Assembly: GCA_963971535.1 (NCBI GenBank)
Contig: OZ020593.1
Location: 21,353,721 to 21,417,720, forward strand
Reading direction: 5' to 3'
DNA length: 64,000 nucleotides
Source of the DNA: Notolepis coatsorum
Lineage: Eukaryota; Chordata; Actinopteri; Aulopiformes; Paralepididae
Under the pieces are notes generated by a model. It ran no database searches and was not told the DNA's origin. It worked only from the letters and a program-made list of their open reading frames with translations. The position numbers and the translations under genes were made by a program. Numbering within the stretch: the stretch's first letter is position 1; each line of letters opens with the position of its first letter. This document shows positions 35,992-47,894 of this stretch, piece by piece.

Positions 35992-38900
35992 ACTTTATTT
36001 GTATAGCACCTTTCATACAAGCCCAAAGTGCTTCACGGGAGTAATGTAGACATAAAATAGACATAGGCATAAAATGGCAATAGAATTGGCATAATTATAG
36101 ACAGAGAAATTAGCAGAGAATTGATATTAAAACCTCCTGAAAGAAATTGTAATAGATTTATGACATTGAAATCTATAAAAAGACTATTAGCAGGTTTCTA
36201 ACCAAATAAAAAGCAATGCATAAGAATATACATAAAATGAGCATAAAATAGACAGAATAAAATAGTGCAATAGTGCAGTGCAATAGAATAGCTTTAATTT
36301 ACAGTACAATAATCATAGTGTGGATGATGTAATGAGTCTAAGTAGCAGAGTGTATTAAAAGGCTAAGGTGAAGAGGTAAGATTTTAGCTTACTTTAGTGA
36401 GGAGGAATAATTAAAAAGCACAATATACAATGCTATCACTTTAAAAGAGAGAAAGAAGAAGTGTCAGAAGAGTAGTTCATATTTACCAGCATATTGTAAA
36501 TCCTTATGTTTTGGGAAAAACCACTTGCGTAAATACCTGGTAGAAGGGAAAGATTATCATCAGAACTATATCATAAAAGAAGATGCATCGATTTGATATT
36601 GGGGTCAAAGGTCAGTACTCACTGTGGACATTCTAGGTACTGCAGGATCCTGGCGAGCTGAATACAGGCTTGACCTTTCTTCCCAACACCATTGAACTCT
36701 CCCTCCACGGTCCTAGACATAAGACATAATAAATGTAGTTGCCGTTTTAATAAGTTGGTTTTGAGCCGATAATTATTTATATCACTTGAAGCATTCGTGT
36801 GTATCGGCACGCCCCTTAAAATGATACTTTTCTTGAGTCACTTGTGCACTCAAAATCATATTTAGCTTGATGTCTCGAGGGTGCGTTGGTGAACCAAGTG
36901 TGCCCTTACATGACATCATCTTCCTCTTCGTCAAATATGACGATCTCGTCGACGCAGAACACGGCACACGCCCTGGCTATCTGCCCCGCCAGGTACGTCC
37001 GGAGTTCTGTGGACTGGGCGTTGTCCAGGACGGAGCCGGGCAGGGCCACGCTCACCGTGTACGGCCGACCTGGGAAACACATTGACCCGTTACTCTATTT
37101 CTACACCACACACCGCTGGAAGTGATCCAAGGAGGCGCGTGGGGAAGGCGTGTAGTGGTGGCAGTGAGGTTACCTTTGTTCTGGCTTGGTTGCGGCGCTT
37201 TCTCCTTGGCTTTCTCCTTGGCCTCCTCCTTGGCCTCCTCCTCTAGCTGCTTCTCCTTGTCCAGCTGTTTTATAAACTTGGCCTCTTTAATTTGCTTCTT
37301 AGCCTCTTTCGCTGTCCATCGGGAAGAAACACTGGTTAATTTAGTTAGATAGATAAGATACTTTATTCATCCCCTTTGGGGTACCTTATGTATAATAATA
37401 ATAATAATAATAATAATTCATTTAATTTATATAGCGCTTCTCAATAACCCGAAGTCGCTGACAATAGTCGGGAGCAAAAGTAAAAACAAAGAAACAAAAA
37501 GGAAAGAAACAAAAACAAAGAAACAACAAATCTCTATCTCCAAAGTTTTTAAGCTTGGATGTCGGGACAGTGAGGGAGGCAGTGGAGGAGGACCGGAGGG
37601 AACGAGTGGGGCGGTAGGGAAGAAGGAGATCAGTCAGGTAGGGGGGGGCCAGGCTGTGGAGGGCTTTGAAGGTGAGGAGTAGTGTTTTAAAGTTTATGCT
37701 GTTTTCAACCTTATCTAAATACGGTTCACGTTCTTACTGTTCTTTTTTTTTTATCCACTTTTTCTCCCATTTTCTATATTTTCTCCCATCCCAATTTCGT
37801 ATCATCCAATTCAACCCTCCCCTGTCACGAACGCTGTTTCTTGCCTCCCACAAGCCGGCTGCAATGTGGACTAAGTCATACATAGCACAAGTCCCCTCCG
37901 GTACTTGAGGTAACAGCAGTCACATCTTTTCACCTGCGCAGCTCGATCTCTCAGTGGCGAGGAGTAACGCGTGGGAGGCTCACGCTGCCCCCGACACTTC
38001 CTGATTCTACTGCGCAGGCGCACCAACCGACCTGTAGGAGTCGCTGTCCACAACGCCCGATCCCCACCCATCAGTTTCCCACCCCCTAATACGGCCAATG
38101 TGTATTAGTACGGACGACCAGCTAAACTGAAAGCAAATGTGGAGCGCTGGGCTTGAACAGGCAAGCCCAGCGTCTCCAGATTTTGTGGCGAGCGCCTTGC
38201 CCACTACGCCACGTAGCCGCCACGTTCTTACTGTTCTTTATATCGGCTGCACGTCTTCCTTCAGTGAAACAACATCCAACTCGCCGCTCTTAAGAGTCAA
38301 ATTAGTTCAAATGTTAAAGAAGGAGCAAAGCAATGAGGTGAACAAACAATAAAGTCAGAACTTAGTTAAAAAGCAATGAGGTGAACAAACAATAAAGTCA
38401 GAACTTAAGTTAAAAGATCAATAAATTAAGATAAATTAGCATTATTGCACATTCGCTAGATGCATGGTGATGTGTGTATGATTATGTAGGCTAATATCAT
38501 CATGAATATTGTTTGGGCTCTTTGTAATTTAAAAGGAGGCAATTTGTTTACTTCAGAAATGCGTGTGAATTTGGGTGACAGTTCTAAAACACCTACATAT
38601 TTTCCCCCTTACCCGGCCGGAGTAATATCTATCCATCCAGATGGTCGGAACTCGGATTGTAGTTCTCAAAGCACGAGCAAGAAATCTTTTCAAAGCAATG
38701 TCCCTTATTTCGAGAAATCATGACCCGGTTACTCAAGATAATCCACAGACCTGGTTGTGAGTAGTCTCACCCTCACGTAGAACCATTTTCTACAGAACTA
38801 CAGCCCCACAATAATGAATATAGAAGCCATTCCGCTCCATTGTATTGGAGTGACTGCAGATAGGTTATCTCCAAAAGTAAGTGAATCACACCAACAACAA

Positions 38901-39538
38901 GATGGATTAGTAGCACTCTGGCTAAGGGGGGATTTTGGGTGAACTGCACCTTTAACTATAGCCTATAATATAGCTAGAACTTCTAGAGGCATAATGCCTC
39001 CACGTTTCCCATTTGAGGGGCACTGTTTCTCAATCTCCACACTAAACAAACTAAGATAAGATGTTCCTTTATTACATAAACATAACTCAACATTTAGAAG
39101 AGCTTGTGCAAAGAAGCCTATTGTTGTATATATTTTCTTTTTGCTGGCTTAAACAGATGTAGAGGCAAAGGTGCACCCAAACTAAGAGTATCCAGTGTGT
39201 GCTGCGACTATCTCTCTGTTGACAAATTGAGAATGACCAAAATAACATTGAATGGACGCATGAAGGACGTTGAAATAATAATTGTCAAATTTGAAAAACC
39301 TACTTGAACCATCAAACTTTTGGTAAAGTAAGTTATGTTGTTGTTTTCACATGTTACTCACATTCCGCTTTACGTTTCTTCCAATTCACCTTATCATCGC
39401 CCTGTAAAAACGGTGTCATTGAATGTACAGTGTGATAATAATAATAATAATACAATACCAAACTACAACAACAGAATAATAATACTATAACGTTAATACC
39501 TGAGAAAAGGCAGATTTGGGGCTCTTCGCTTCAGACAT
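29655..39538 (-). CDS. spout1: SPOUT domain RNA methyltransferase 1 (C9orf114/CENP-32), 12 exons
   Basis: Putative SPOUT-fold, SAM-dependent RNA methyltransferase; the human protein is also known as CENP-32 from its link to kinetochores and the spindle. Exons in gene order: 39538-39500, 39401-39362, 37311-37174, 37069-36910, 36712-36623, 36536-36487, 35920-35790, 34492-34420, 33502-33404, 32973-32871, 31300-31153 and 29732-29655. All phases agree and give 382 residues (human 376). The N-terminus is a Lys/Glu-rich coil (KEAKKQIKEAKFIKQLDKEK). The core follows: RPYTVSVALPGSVLDNAQS, then VGKKGQACIQLARILQYL, LLNPLDSPHHMR, GLYWGYSVRLAS and GYDLTIGTSEKG. The C-terminal SAM-binding part has LLVVFGGLQGLEA and CPSQGSRTIRTEEAILISM. 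The methionine at 39538 is in good context, with no upstream alternative. Convergent with st6galnac6; same strand as kyat1, as in human. Confidence 0.95.
29896..31018. repeat. Minisatellite of 28-36 bp units in the last spout1 intron
   Basis: Roughly 35 head-to-tail copies of 'gtaactaggagggatatgag' + 'gactgtgtgtatgt' are seen, with unit-length variation in the GT part and g/t variants ('gagtgat'). The array ends 135 bp before exon 11. Confidence 0.95.
31429..32383. mobile_element. hAT-type non-autonomous element with nested SINE
   Basis: The left end is 'cagtggtggaaagtaact' and the right end 'tacttcttccaccactg', the inverted ends of a very common fish hAT-like element. The octamers 'catgtatg' and 'tgtgtatg' flank it. 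A truncated type 1 SINE (about 31510-31891, minus) sits inside. It lies in spout1 intron 10. Confidence 0.85.
31510..31891 (-). mobile_element. Type 1 tRNA SINE, truncated at its head
   Basis: The body and tail match the copy at 14617-15088 in inverse orientation. The match stops at 'gccggattcgag', so the tRNA-like head is missing. Confidence 0.75.
33012..33355. mobile_element. hAT-like element remnant with nested CAAT repeat
   Basis: The left side has 'ccgataccggtatcgg' and the right end 'gggtgcatccctga', a combination typical of fish hAT elements. A CAAT-tailed end (33218-33300, minus) is nested. The left terminus is decayed. Confidence 0.55.
35215..35775. mobile_element. Fish interspersed repeat with tRNA-like end
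   Basis: It contains 'ggacctcggtttagcgtctc' + 'atccgaaggac' and ends with a box-B-like 'ggggctcgaaccggtgatct'. These words mark a widespread fish repeat. It lies in spout1 intron 7, ending 15 bp before exon 7. Confidence 0.65.
35944..36420 (-). mobile_element. TTA-tailed repeat, minus orientation
   Basis: A (TAA)n run of about 47 bp precedes 'cactttatttgtatagcacc', the inverse of the 3' end seen at 13525. It lies in spout1 intron 6. Confidence 0.75.
37400..38239 (-). mobile_element. LINE 3' end interrupted by a type 1 SINE
   Basis: The LINE part (about 37400-37726) has 'atttatatagcgcttctcaa' and 'gccaggctgtggagggcttt'. The SINE (about 37746-38220, minus) carries a perfect 19-bp target duplication 'cacgttcttactgttcttt' at 37727-37745 and 38221-38239. 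It lies in spout1 intron 2. Confidence 0.9.
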
Positions 39539-39660
39539 GTTTCCAAGCACGTGAATGCGTTCGAATTACTTCCGGGTTCAGTATTTCAAAGTAAAGGTTT
39601 TTCTCTACAATGTTTGGAAAAAGCCAGTCTTCTTCTACTTCTTCTTCTTGTGATTTCCGG
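39539..39660 (-). promoter_or_regulatory. Probable spout1 core promoter
   Basis: Just upstream of the ATG lie an E-box CACGTG (39548-39553) and an ETS-type site 'cccggaagt' on the minus strand (39568-39576). The same pair of motifs occurs in the surf6/surf1 promoter. A LINE begins only about 130 bp upstream, so the promoter must be compact or lie partly in it. Confidence 0.5.
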
Positions 39661-39667
39661 CAGTCGA

Positions 39668-40441
39668 TCTTCTTCTTCTTCTTTAATGTCGGGTCGCAAC
39701 GACAGAAAGGCGCATACCGCCACCTCCTGCCGCTGGGCCAATAAGGCAAGATTCCGGCAAATAAAAGAAAATAATAACAAAACAAAACAAAAACATAAAC
39801 CCAGGATAACAAACACTACCCAGCCCTAACCTCACCTCCCTATCCTACCTAATAAACTTAAACCTAACCACAACAAAGAAATTAACTCACTCCTGTCCTA
39901 CCCCCCAACAATTCTGTGGCCTTACACCTTAGGATGTAGGCCTGTGTCCACAAGAAATTCCATGACAGCTTTCACCACTGCCCTTTGCTGTTCCTCAGGT
40001 CCTAATATACTCCTCAGTGAGATGCAAGGCAGCCCTGCATCCAGTACTGCAGTGAACAGCACCCTCCTCTCTGATGCATATTTCGCACATTCCATAAACA
40101 CATGTTGCACAGTTTCCTCTGCCCCACATTCACACAGTCCATTTTCATACTTCCCAATGCGGGCCAGTCCCCCGCTAGTCCACAGTGTCCAAACCTCAGC
40201 CTTGTCATTATCACCTGTTACCTTCTGTTGTTCCCCAGAGTGACGTTCCCTCCCCTAACACTATTCTGCAAGCTGTAATAAAACCTTCCTCTCTTTTCTC
40301 CCTCCCATTCCTTCTGCCACCTTCTGGTAATCTCCGCCTTTATTTCACTGCGGTATTCTGATACCCCCAAGGCTATGCCTACATCCACCTCCTCCCTCCT
40401 CAGGGCCTCTTTGGCTGCCAAATCCACAGCCTCGTTGCCCT
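39668..40441 (-). mobile_element. RNase H-bearing LINE (I-group-like) C-terminal fragment
   Basis: On the minus strand the frame from 40441 reads GNEAVDLAAKEALRREE, the end of an RNase H domain. It is followed, after frame changes, by 'TRLRFGHCGL' and a zinc-knuckle-like 'VQHVFMECAKYASERR'. The element ends in a (GAA)n tail near 39668-39685. Frameshifts show that it is dead. It sits immediately upstream of spout1. Confidence 0.75.
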
Positions 40442-40484
40442 AAAGCCAAAGTCAAAGTTTTACATCCTAGTAAATATGAAATAA

Positions 40485-40967
40485 GGGTGGCTAGGTGGTG
40501 TAGTGGGCAAGGCACTCGCCACCAGTGTGGAGACGCTAGGATTCGCGTGTTCGAATCCAGCTCTCCACATTGTTTTTCAGTTTGGCTGGTCGTCCGCAGT
40601 AATACACATTGGCCGTATTACGGGGAGGGAAAACTGAAGGGTGGGGATCGAACGTTGTGAACAAGCGACTCCTACAAGTCGGTTGGTGCGCCTGCGCAGT
40701 AGAATCAGGAAGTGTCGGGGGCAGCGTGAGCCTCCCACGTGTTACTCCTCGACACTGAGAGATCGAGCTGCGCAGGTGAAAAGATGCGACTGCTGTTACC
40801 TCAAGTACCGGAGGGGACTCGTGCTATGTATGACTTAGTCCACATTGCAGCCGGCTTGTGGAAGGCAAGAAACAGCGTTCGTGACAGGGGAGGGTTGAAT
40901 TGGATGATACGAAATTGGGATGGGAGAAAATATGGAAAAATGGGAGAAAAAGTGTATAAAAAAAAAA
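40485..40967 (+). mobile_element. tRNA-headed SINE (type 1)
   Basis: A plus copy with a 16-bp target duplication 'agtaaatatgaaataa' at 40469-40484 and 40968-40983. It is more diverged than the other copies of this subfamily. Confidence 0.9.
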
Positions 40968-40983
40968 AGTAAATATGAAATAA

Positions 40984-41640
40984 ATACAAGTGAAAATATT
41001 TGTTAGATACATGTAATGGAGTGAAAAGGTGTATCATTTCTTTCCAATTAATTAACACCCAATACATTTATGAACTTAACACAATGCCCTTATTTGCACA
41101 AAGTCATTCATTCCAATGCATTATGCCCTTATTTGCACAAAGTCATTCATTCCAATGCATTATTCATTTACTTTTATTTCCCAAGTAAATCAGTACAGGT
41201 GTGTCATTGTAATTGTGAATTTCAGAATAAAAGATTGTCTGCCTGATGAAGGTTGACAGACCCAAAGTCATTATATTAGTATTAATTCATAGTTTTTAAC
41301 CTGACAGAGTGTAGCTCTTCCTACCCACTGGAATTAAAATTGTGCAACTTACTGTATTATACATAAAAACTATTGATCTATAGAAAAATATGTAAATGAA
41401 AAGAAATTTCACAGGCAAACATTTTCAGTCATGAGTGTGTGAGGACAACGAGCTGTCCTCAACAACACAGAATTAGCAGCTGTGCTCCCTGAGATTGCAT
41501 TTTACCGTGCAGTTCTCATACACCCCTCACATAATCATGAACACAATTATTAATCTAGTATTATTATGACAAAAGAATGAAATGCTGAATATGGCTTAGT
41601 TCAACTGATGAAGAGACAACATAGACCAGTTTGACTGGTT
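40984..41640. other. Intergenic sequence between spout1 and kyat1
   Basis: A 43-bp direct repeat with 'cccttatttgcacaaagtca' is visible at about 41087-41165. Otherwise I see no gene or transposon signature. Confidence 0.5.
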
Positions 41641-41651
41641 TGATAAAGGTT

Positions 41652-42258
41652 GGACGGATCAATAGATGGATGGATGTCTAGCTGGATGGATGGATGAATG
41701 GATGGCTAGCTGGATGGATGGATGGCTAGCTGGATGAATGGGTGGATGGCTAGCTGGATGGATGGATGGCTAGCTGGATGAATGGATGGATAGATGGCTA
41801 GCTGGATGAATGTGTGGATGGCTAGCTGGATGGATGGATGGATAGATGGCTAGCTGGATGAATGGGTGGATAGATGGCTAGCTGGATGAATGGGTGGATG
41901 GCTAGCTGGATGAATGAGTGGATAGATGGCTAGCTGGATGAATGGGTGGATGGCTAGCTGGATGGATGGATGGATAGATGGCTAGCTGGATGAATGGGTG
42001 GATGGCTAGCTGGATGAATGGATGGATAGATGGCTAGCTGGATGAATGGGTGGATGGCTAGCTGGATGGATGGATGGCTAGCTGGATAGATGGCTAGCTG
42101 GATGAATGGATGGATGGCTAGCTGGATGGATGGATGGCTAGTTCGATGAATGGATGGATATCATATCATGGCTAGCTAGATGGATGGATGGATGGCTGGC
42201 TGGCTGGATGCCTAGCTGGATAGATGATGGATAGATGGCTAGCTGGATGGAGGGATGG

Positions 42259-42262
<4 letters not shown>
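41652..42262. repeat. GGAT/GCTAGC minisatellite
   Basis: About 600 bp is made of 'ggatggctagctggatgaat' units of 20-32 bp, built from GGAT tetranucleotides with a GCTAGC palindrome in each unit. A (TA)n run follows at 42265-42293. The array ends 65 bp from the kyat1 stop codon. Confidence 0.95.
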
Positions 42263-42294
<32 letters not shown>

Positions 42295-42326
42295 CAGAAC
42301 TGTGTGAGCGTCACATTGTTGGGTCT

Positions 42327-45300
42327 TCACTTCTCACTGCTCCACTTTTTCAAGATGTCCACTGCAGCATTCAGTGTAGCGTCCTCCTGTGGGGAGCAGA
42401 GTACAGGTGAATGAAGGTCTACAGGTAGTTATGTACAGCTGGTTATGAGGTGAATGAAGGTCTACAGGTAGTTCTGTACAGCTGGTTATGAGGTGAATGA
42501 AGGGCTGCAGGTAGTTATGTACAGCTGGTTATGAAGTGAATGAAGCTGGTTATGAGGGTCACAGAAATCAACAGAGTTTTGAAACTCTATGGAATTCTAA
42601 TTTGTGAAGATGAATGACACCATCTTCTCATCTATGACAATTTACCTTGACAAAACAGAACCGTATATAGTTTTCAAACTCTTTGCCGTGCTCTGGGCTG
42701 TAGAACGCTGAGACGGGGATTGTTGCCAAACCCTGCAGGTAAAATAATGACAACGTAAAGAAATAGATCAGTTCAGTTCATCGTTTGAAAAATACAGAAA
42801 GCTTCCAAAATGAAGCACTAACTACATCACACCAGTTAGATTATGGTGTTTCAAGAGTAACGAAAACACTATGCTTGTGTTGTGTAGAACGAATTAATCC
42901 TGAATACGTACCTTCTCTTTAATAAGCCACTTCACAAATCTATGGTCGAAGGCTTCACCCTGAGTGCTTGAGTCACTCAGGTCAATCTCTGTTAAAAATT
43001 CAAAGCCAAGGATGTTACAATTAAACCTAAAGGACAGTCACAAAACAGAAAGCACTCAAAGAAGGGGGGCACATTCACAGTCAAAGTGGAACTAGAACAC
43101 TTATACTAAAGCCTCAAGTGCTCGCATACAGCTACACAGGAAGTTCAGGGTCATGTCACCTCCTGAACGTAACTCCAAGGCAGGGCAGTTGCTGCAGCAA
43201 TATGATTGAACATGCACCACCAGCAGAAAAGGTTGACATGTTTGCATTATGCATTATGCATTATTATTGCATTGCTCTTATTCTGTCTATTCTATACTCA
43301 TTTTATGTATACACTTAATGCATTGCTTTTATTTAGTCAATTCTATGCTCATTTTATGCCTGTCTATATTTATGCCAATTCTATGCTCATTTAATGTTTA
43401 TTTGATTGCCTAAGACTTCTAAGACTAAGAAGTCTACATTACTGCTGTGAAGCACTTTGGGCTATGGAAGGTGGCGGTGCTATACAAATGCAGCTTGTTG
43501 ATATTTATTATTATTATTATTAATAAACTACTGACTTTTCAATCATGGATGTCACGTGTCAATTTGTATTCTTCTTCAGTAGCATGTGACAACCTACATT
43601 TCCAACGGAAAGATAACCAGTCTAGTGATACTCACTGACGGAGGAGATGTCAGCGATCATGAAGTAGCCTCCCTCTGGCAAGATGGGCTGTAAACCCACA
43701 CTCTCCAGACACAGGGCCAGCTTCTTCCTGTTGTGGAGCAGCCTCTCTGGCAGCTGCTGGAAGTAGCTCTCTGGAGTCCCAAAGTGCTCGTATTCCCTCT
43801 CGAAACCACGGGCCACTGCCTCCTGTGGGATGCAGGAGGATTGGATGAAAAGGCAGAAGATTTTAATTTCAGTGGTTTAGATAAGATAAGATAAGATATT
43901 CCTTTATTGATCCCCTTGGGGAAATGCAGCATGGGGGGGGGGGTACAGGTAGTAGAGGACATGGTACAGGTCATAGAATTATAGTACAGTGGAGAAGTAA
44001 AAATCTAAATAGGCAGTGTAAACAATATAATGAACTCTGGACATGTGCATAAGGGCAAGTAGGCAGTGTAAAAAGGTCAAGGTGCAAGATGAGGGTATGT
44101 ATGCCCTCAGTTATATTTGCCCTATAATAAATATAGTTACAATATATACGGTACATACAATCTAATAACTAATATCTAATCTATAATATATATAATCTAA
44201 AAATGCTAAATGCTAAAAATGCTAAATATATGCTCTGATGAAGTATGTATACAGTGTAAGATTCTGATCAAACTGGCCAGTATCACGTCTTCGTCTGTTT
44301 GGCCCTCCATCCAATTCCTCTGCGTTGTGTACTTTTAATGGTCCTGACGTCTCCGATACTGGTAGATAAGATCCTTATCTTCCCCCGTTAGTGCAATCCA
44401 TAAACCATAATACTTCCCCACCTCCGTAAGAATTCGACACTTCGACAACGTGAAATACCTTACAAGGAAAAGCGTGGTTTTATTTCTCTAAACAGAAACC
44501 TCAGCTCAGATGTTAACAGATGTTATTGTCCTTGAAGAGTCTATTCTAATGATCTTTCGGTGTGTTCAGATTATCGTCCTTTTGCTGTTCAGTCCAATAG
44601 TGTTCAGGCCTGTTCGTTAGCCGAACCCTCCTCGTGTTAGCCGAAGCTACTGTAATGATGATGTGGCATTCTCCCTCCCCCCCCCCTCCGTGGTGGAGGA
44701 GGAAGAGTCTCTCCTCTGTGTGATCTCAGTCCTACTCGCTCTTGGTCAGATTCTGGTCTGCCTTACACCCGGAAACACCGTTCGACTTATAGAGGTTCGT
44801 CGTCGCAACGACGGCCCCGCCTTCTGGTTGTCATGCGATGTGTTGTCATGACAACTGCATAACCTTTAACACTAATAAACTCACGTTTCATTAAGATGAA
44901 CCTCTCTCCCTCCTGTCCTGGGAGACAGTACACTCTAATCTCAGATGTTCTTCTAAGGAATTCATAACAAAACCCTTGCTGACGCGGCCTGTGCCTGTGA
45001 AACCACTGGTTCCACCACCGTTCTATCACCGTCTCCTGCTTCCATGCACATTTCGATCTACCATTTTAGCTGTGGTCATCTCTCCCCAATCTATACATCA
45101 CATACATTGAAAAAGCACCGTTTTCTCTCAACAGTATACACATAAGGTGCAGTATGCATAAAGTATGTATGACGTTTCCACTGAACCAGAATAATATGTG
45201 TGTTGTCTTGAGGAGCTTTTATAACTCTACATATTAGATTAGATTGAGTAAAATGACTAATTATATTTATATTGTTCGTTAACCTGAGCAGCTGTTGCAC

Positions 45301-47231
45301 AGTGGTACACAGAGTTCTGATGGACGGTTTTCAGGTGTTTCAGGATGTGCCCAGATCCGATAGCCCAGCCGACCTAGCAAACAAGATGTAAGCGGTCAAC
45401 CACATGACTCTCTAGAGCAGAAGGCTAATGTAAAACATTGAGTGCTGCTAAAAACATGAATAAAACAATTACCTTCCACCCCGTGGCACTAAAGGTCTTC
45501 CCAGCGCTACCGATAGTGATGGTCCGTTCCCACATGCCAGGAAGGCTGGCTACATGGGAAACACAATCAAACAAGAGCCAAGAGGTAAGCTGAGGTACGT
45601 TCCTTTTTAACGCGTCTACTGAGATGACGACTCCCTTTTGCGGAAGTTTCATTTCATCCGTTTTAACTGTTTTTTTTTTTTGATCCACTTTCTCCCATTT
45701 TCTATATTTTCTCCCATCCCAATTTCGTATCATCCAATTCAACCCTCCCCTGTCACGAACGCTGCTTCTTGCCTCCCACAAACCAGCTGCAATGTGGACT
45801 AAGTCATACATAGCACAAGTCCCCTCCGGTACTTGAGGTAACAGCAGTCGCATCTTTACACCTGCGCAGCTCGATCTCTCAGTGGCGAGGAGTAACGCGT
45901 GGGAGGCTCACGCTGCCCCCGACACTTCCTGATTCTACTGCGCAGGCGCACCAACCGACCTGTAGGAGTCGCTGTCCACAACGCCCGATCCCCACCCATC
46001 AGTTTCCCACCCCCTAATACGGCCAATGTGTATTAGTACGGACGACCAGCTAAACTGAAAGCAATGTGGAGCGCTGGGATCGAACAGGCGATCCCAGCGT
46101 CTCTCAGCATTCGTGGCGAGCGCCTTGCCCACTACGCCACGTAGCCGCCCTCCGTTTTAACTGTTTTAATGTAGAAACCTTTTTTTTTCTTCTTTTTTTA
46201 CATTTGATAAATGTTCTTCAAATGTGATTGTAAAAGTGAGTCACAATTATGTGGTCAAATACTCTGTACTAGGACTTATGCATTGCAGGAACATTATTAT
46301 TTGATCAATATCAATTTAGTTAGCTGTTCAATTAGGCGTGTATGTACAAATGTGTGGGCATATAGTTGTGTACAGTATTCTTAGCTATTTCACATAGTTT
46401 GATTATTGGATATTGGATTATTGGATATTGGAGCTTGTCTTGTGTGTGTAGTGTACTACTGTGTCATGTTTACTTGTAACGCCATGTTATGATGCAAGTA
46501 TTACATCTGTGTATGTGTGTACTAATCCTTTGTTACGTTTACTTATGTTATGTTATGATGCAAGATTGAACCTTGTGTGTTGCGGGGTCGTTGTGCGTGG
46601 GGTGGGGCTCTCGGTGACATGGGAGGTAGCAGGCTTGGCTCAGTGGGGGGGGAGTCTCCTTCCCTCCCCTCTACTGGGCCTGGCCCAATTAATTCAAGGG
46701 ACCCGTGTCGCTGGGGGCCCGGCTCCGCGCATATCGGCCTGGGATATGGGGGAGTTCTACGGGCTTAGCTCAGGGGGGGGGGGGGGGCATCGTTTCCGCG
46801 GTTTGGCCCGGGAGAGTGGGGTCTTGTATGTTGTGGGGTCGTTGTGCGTGGGGTGGTGTGCTTGGTGACATGGGAGGTAGCGGGCTTGGCTCGGTGGGGG
46901 GTGGGGGGGGGGGGGGGGAGTACCACCCCCTCGCTCCTCTACTGAGCCTGGCCCAATTAAATTCAAGGGACCCGTGTCGGGTGGATGGTGGGAGGGGTCC
47001 CTCTTATGGGGGTCTGGGAGGCTGAACGCAGCCGTATTCAAGGAGCCCATGTTGGTGTATTGTTGTGTTATTGATGTCGTTGTAAGTGTTGTCTGGGTGT
47101 TGTGTGTCTGTGTATGTTAATAAAAAAAATTGTTTAAAAAAATAAAATAAAAGATTGAACCTTGACCTTGTGGTTTCCCTCCAACAGGTGGGTGATGATT
47201 GATGAACGGTTTCAAGTACTACTACCCCTAT

Positions 47232-47326
<95 letters not shown>

Positions 47327-47806
47327 ATACTACTACTACTACTACTAATAATGTCATTCTGCATCTGTGTGCATTTTTCAATGTAATTGAATCTGTTCTC
47401 GGTCCTCACCTATCTTCACATGCTTGGCTCCATCGTATGTCAGCCACTCATATACCTCATCACTGAAGCAGACCACGTCATGCTTGATACACAGGTCAGC
47501 AATCATCTGCAGCTCTTCAGTCTTGTACACCTGTGCAAGACACGGACGGACGTGTAAAACTGGTTCACAGAGACACACACTGACGTGTTGGGACTTGGAC
47601 GAAAGAAAGTCTAAAACAGTAGTTCTTGATCTACATTTATATTATACAGACAAACTCTGGTGAAACAAACCAAAAGCTTAATCAAATTATTATTAGCTGA
47701 CGATGTGAAATGCAAAGCCTTCACTGAACACCAAAGAAGGCTAGCAAACACAACAAGAAACCTTTGTATAGAATTTACAAAAGTATAAAAGTAATAATTT
47801 AGTTTG

Positions 47807-47894
<88 letters not shown>

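Noticed and set aside
47004-47409. Poly-Ser, poly-Val and poly-Leu frames
   Set aside because: They are translations of the TAC trinucleotide array, not genes.
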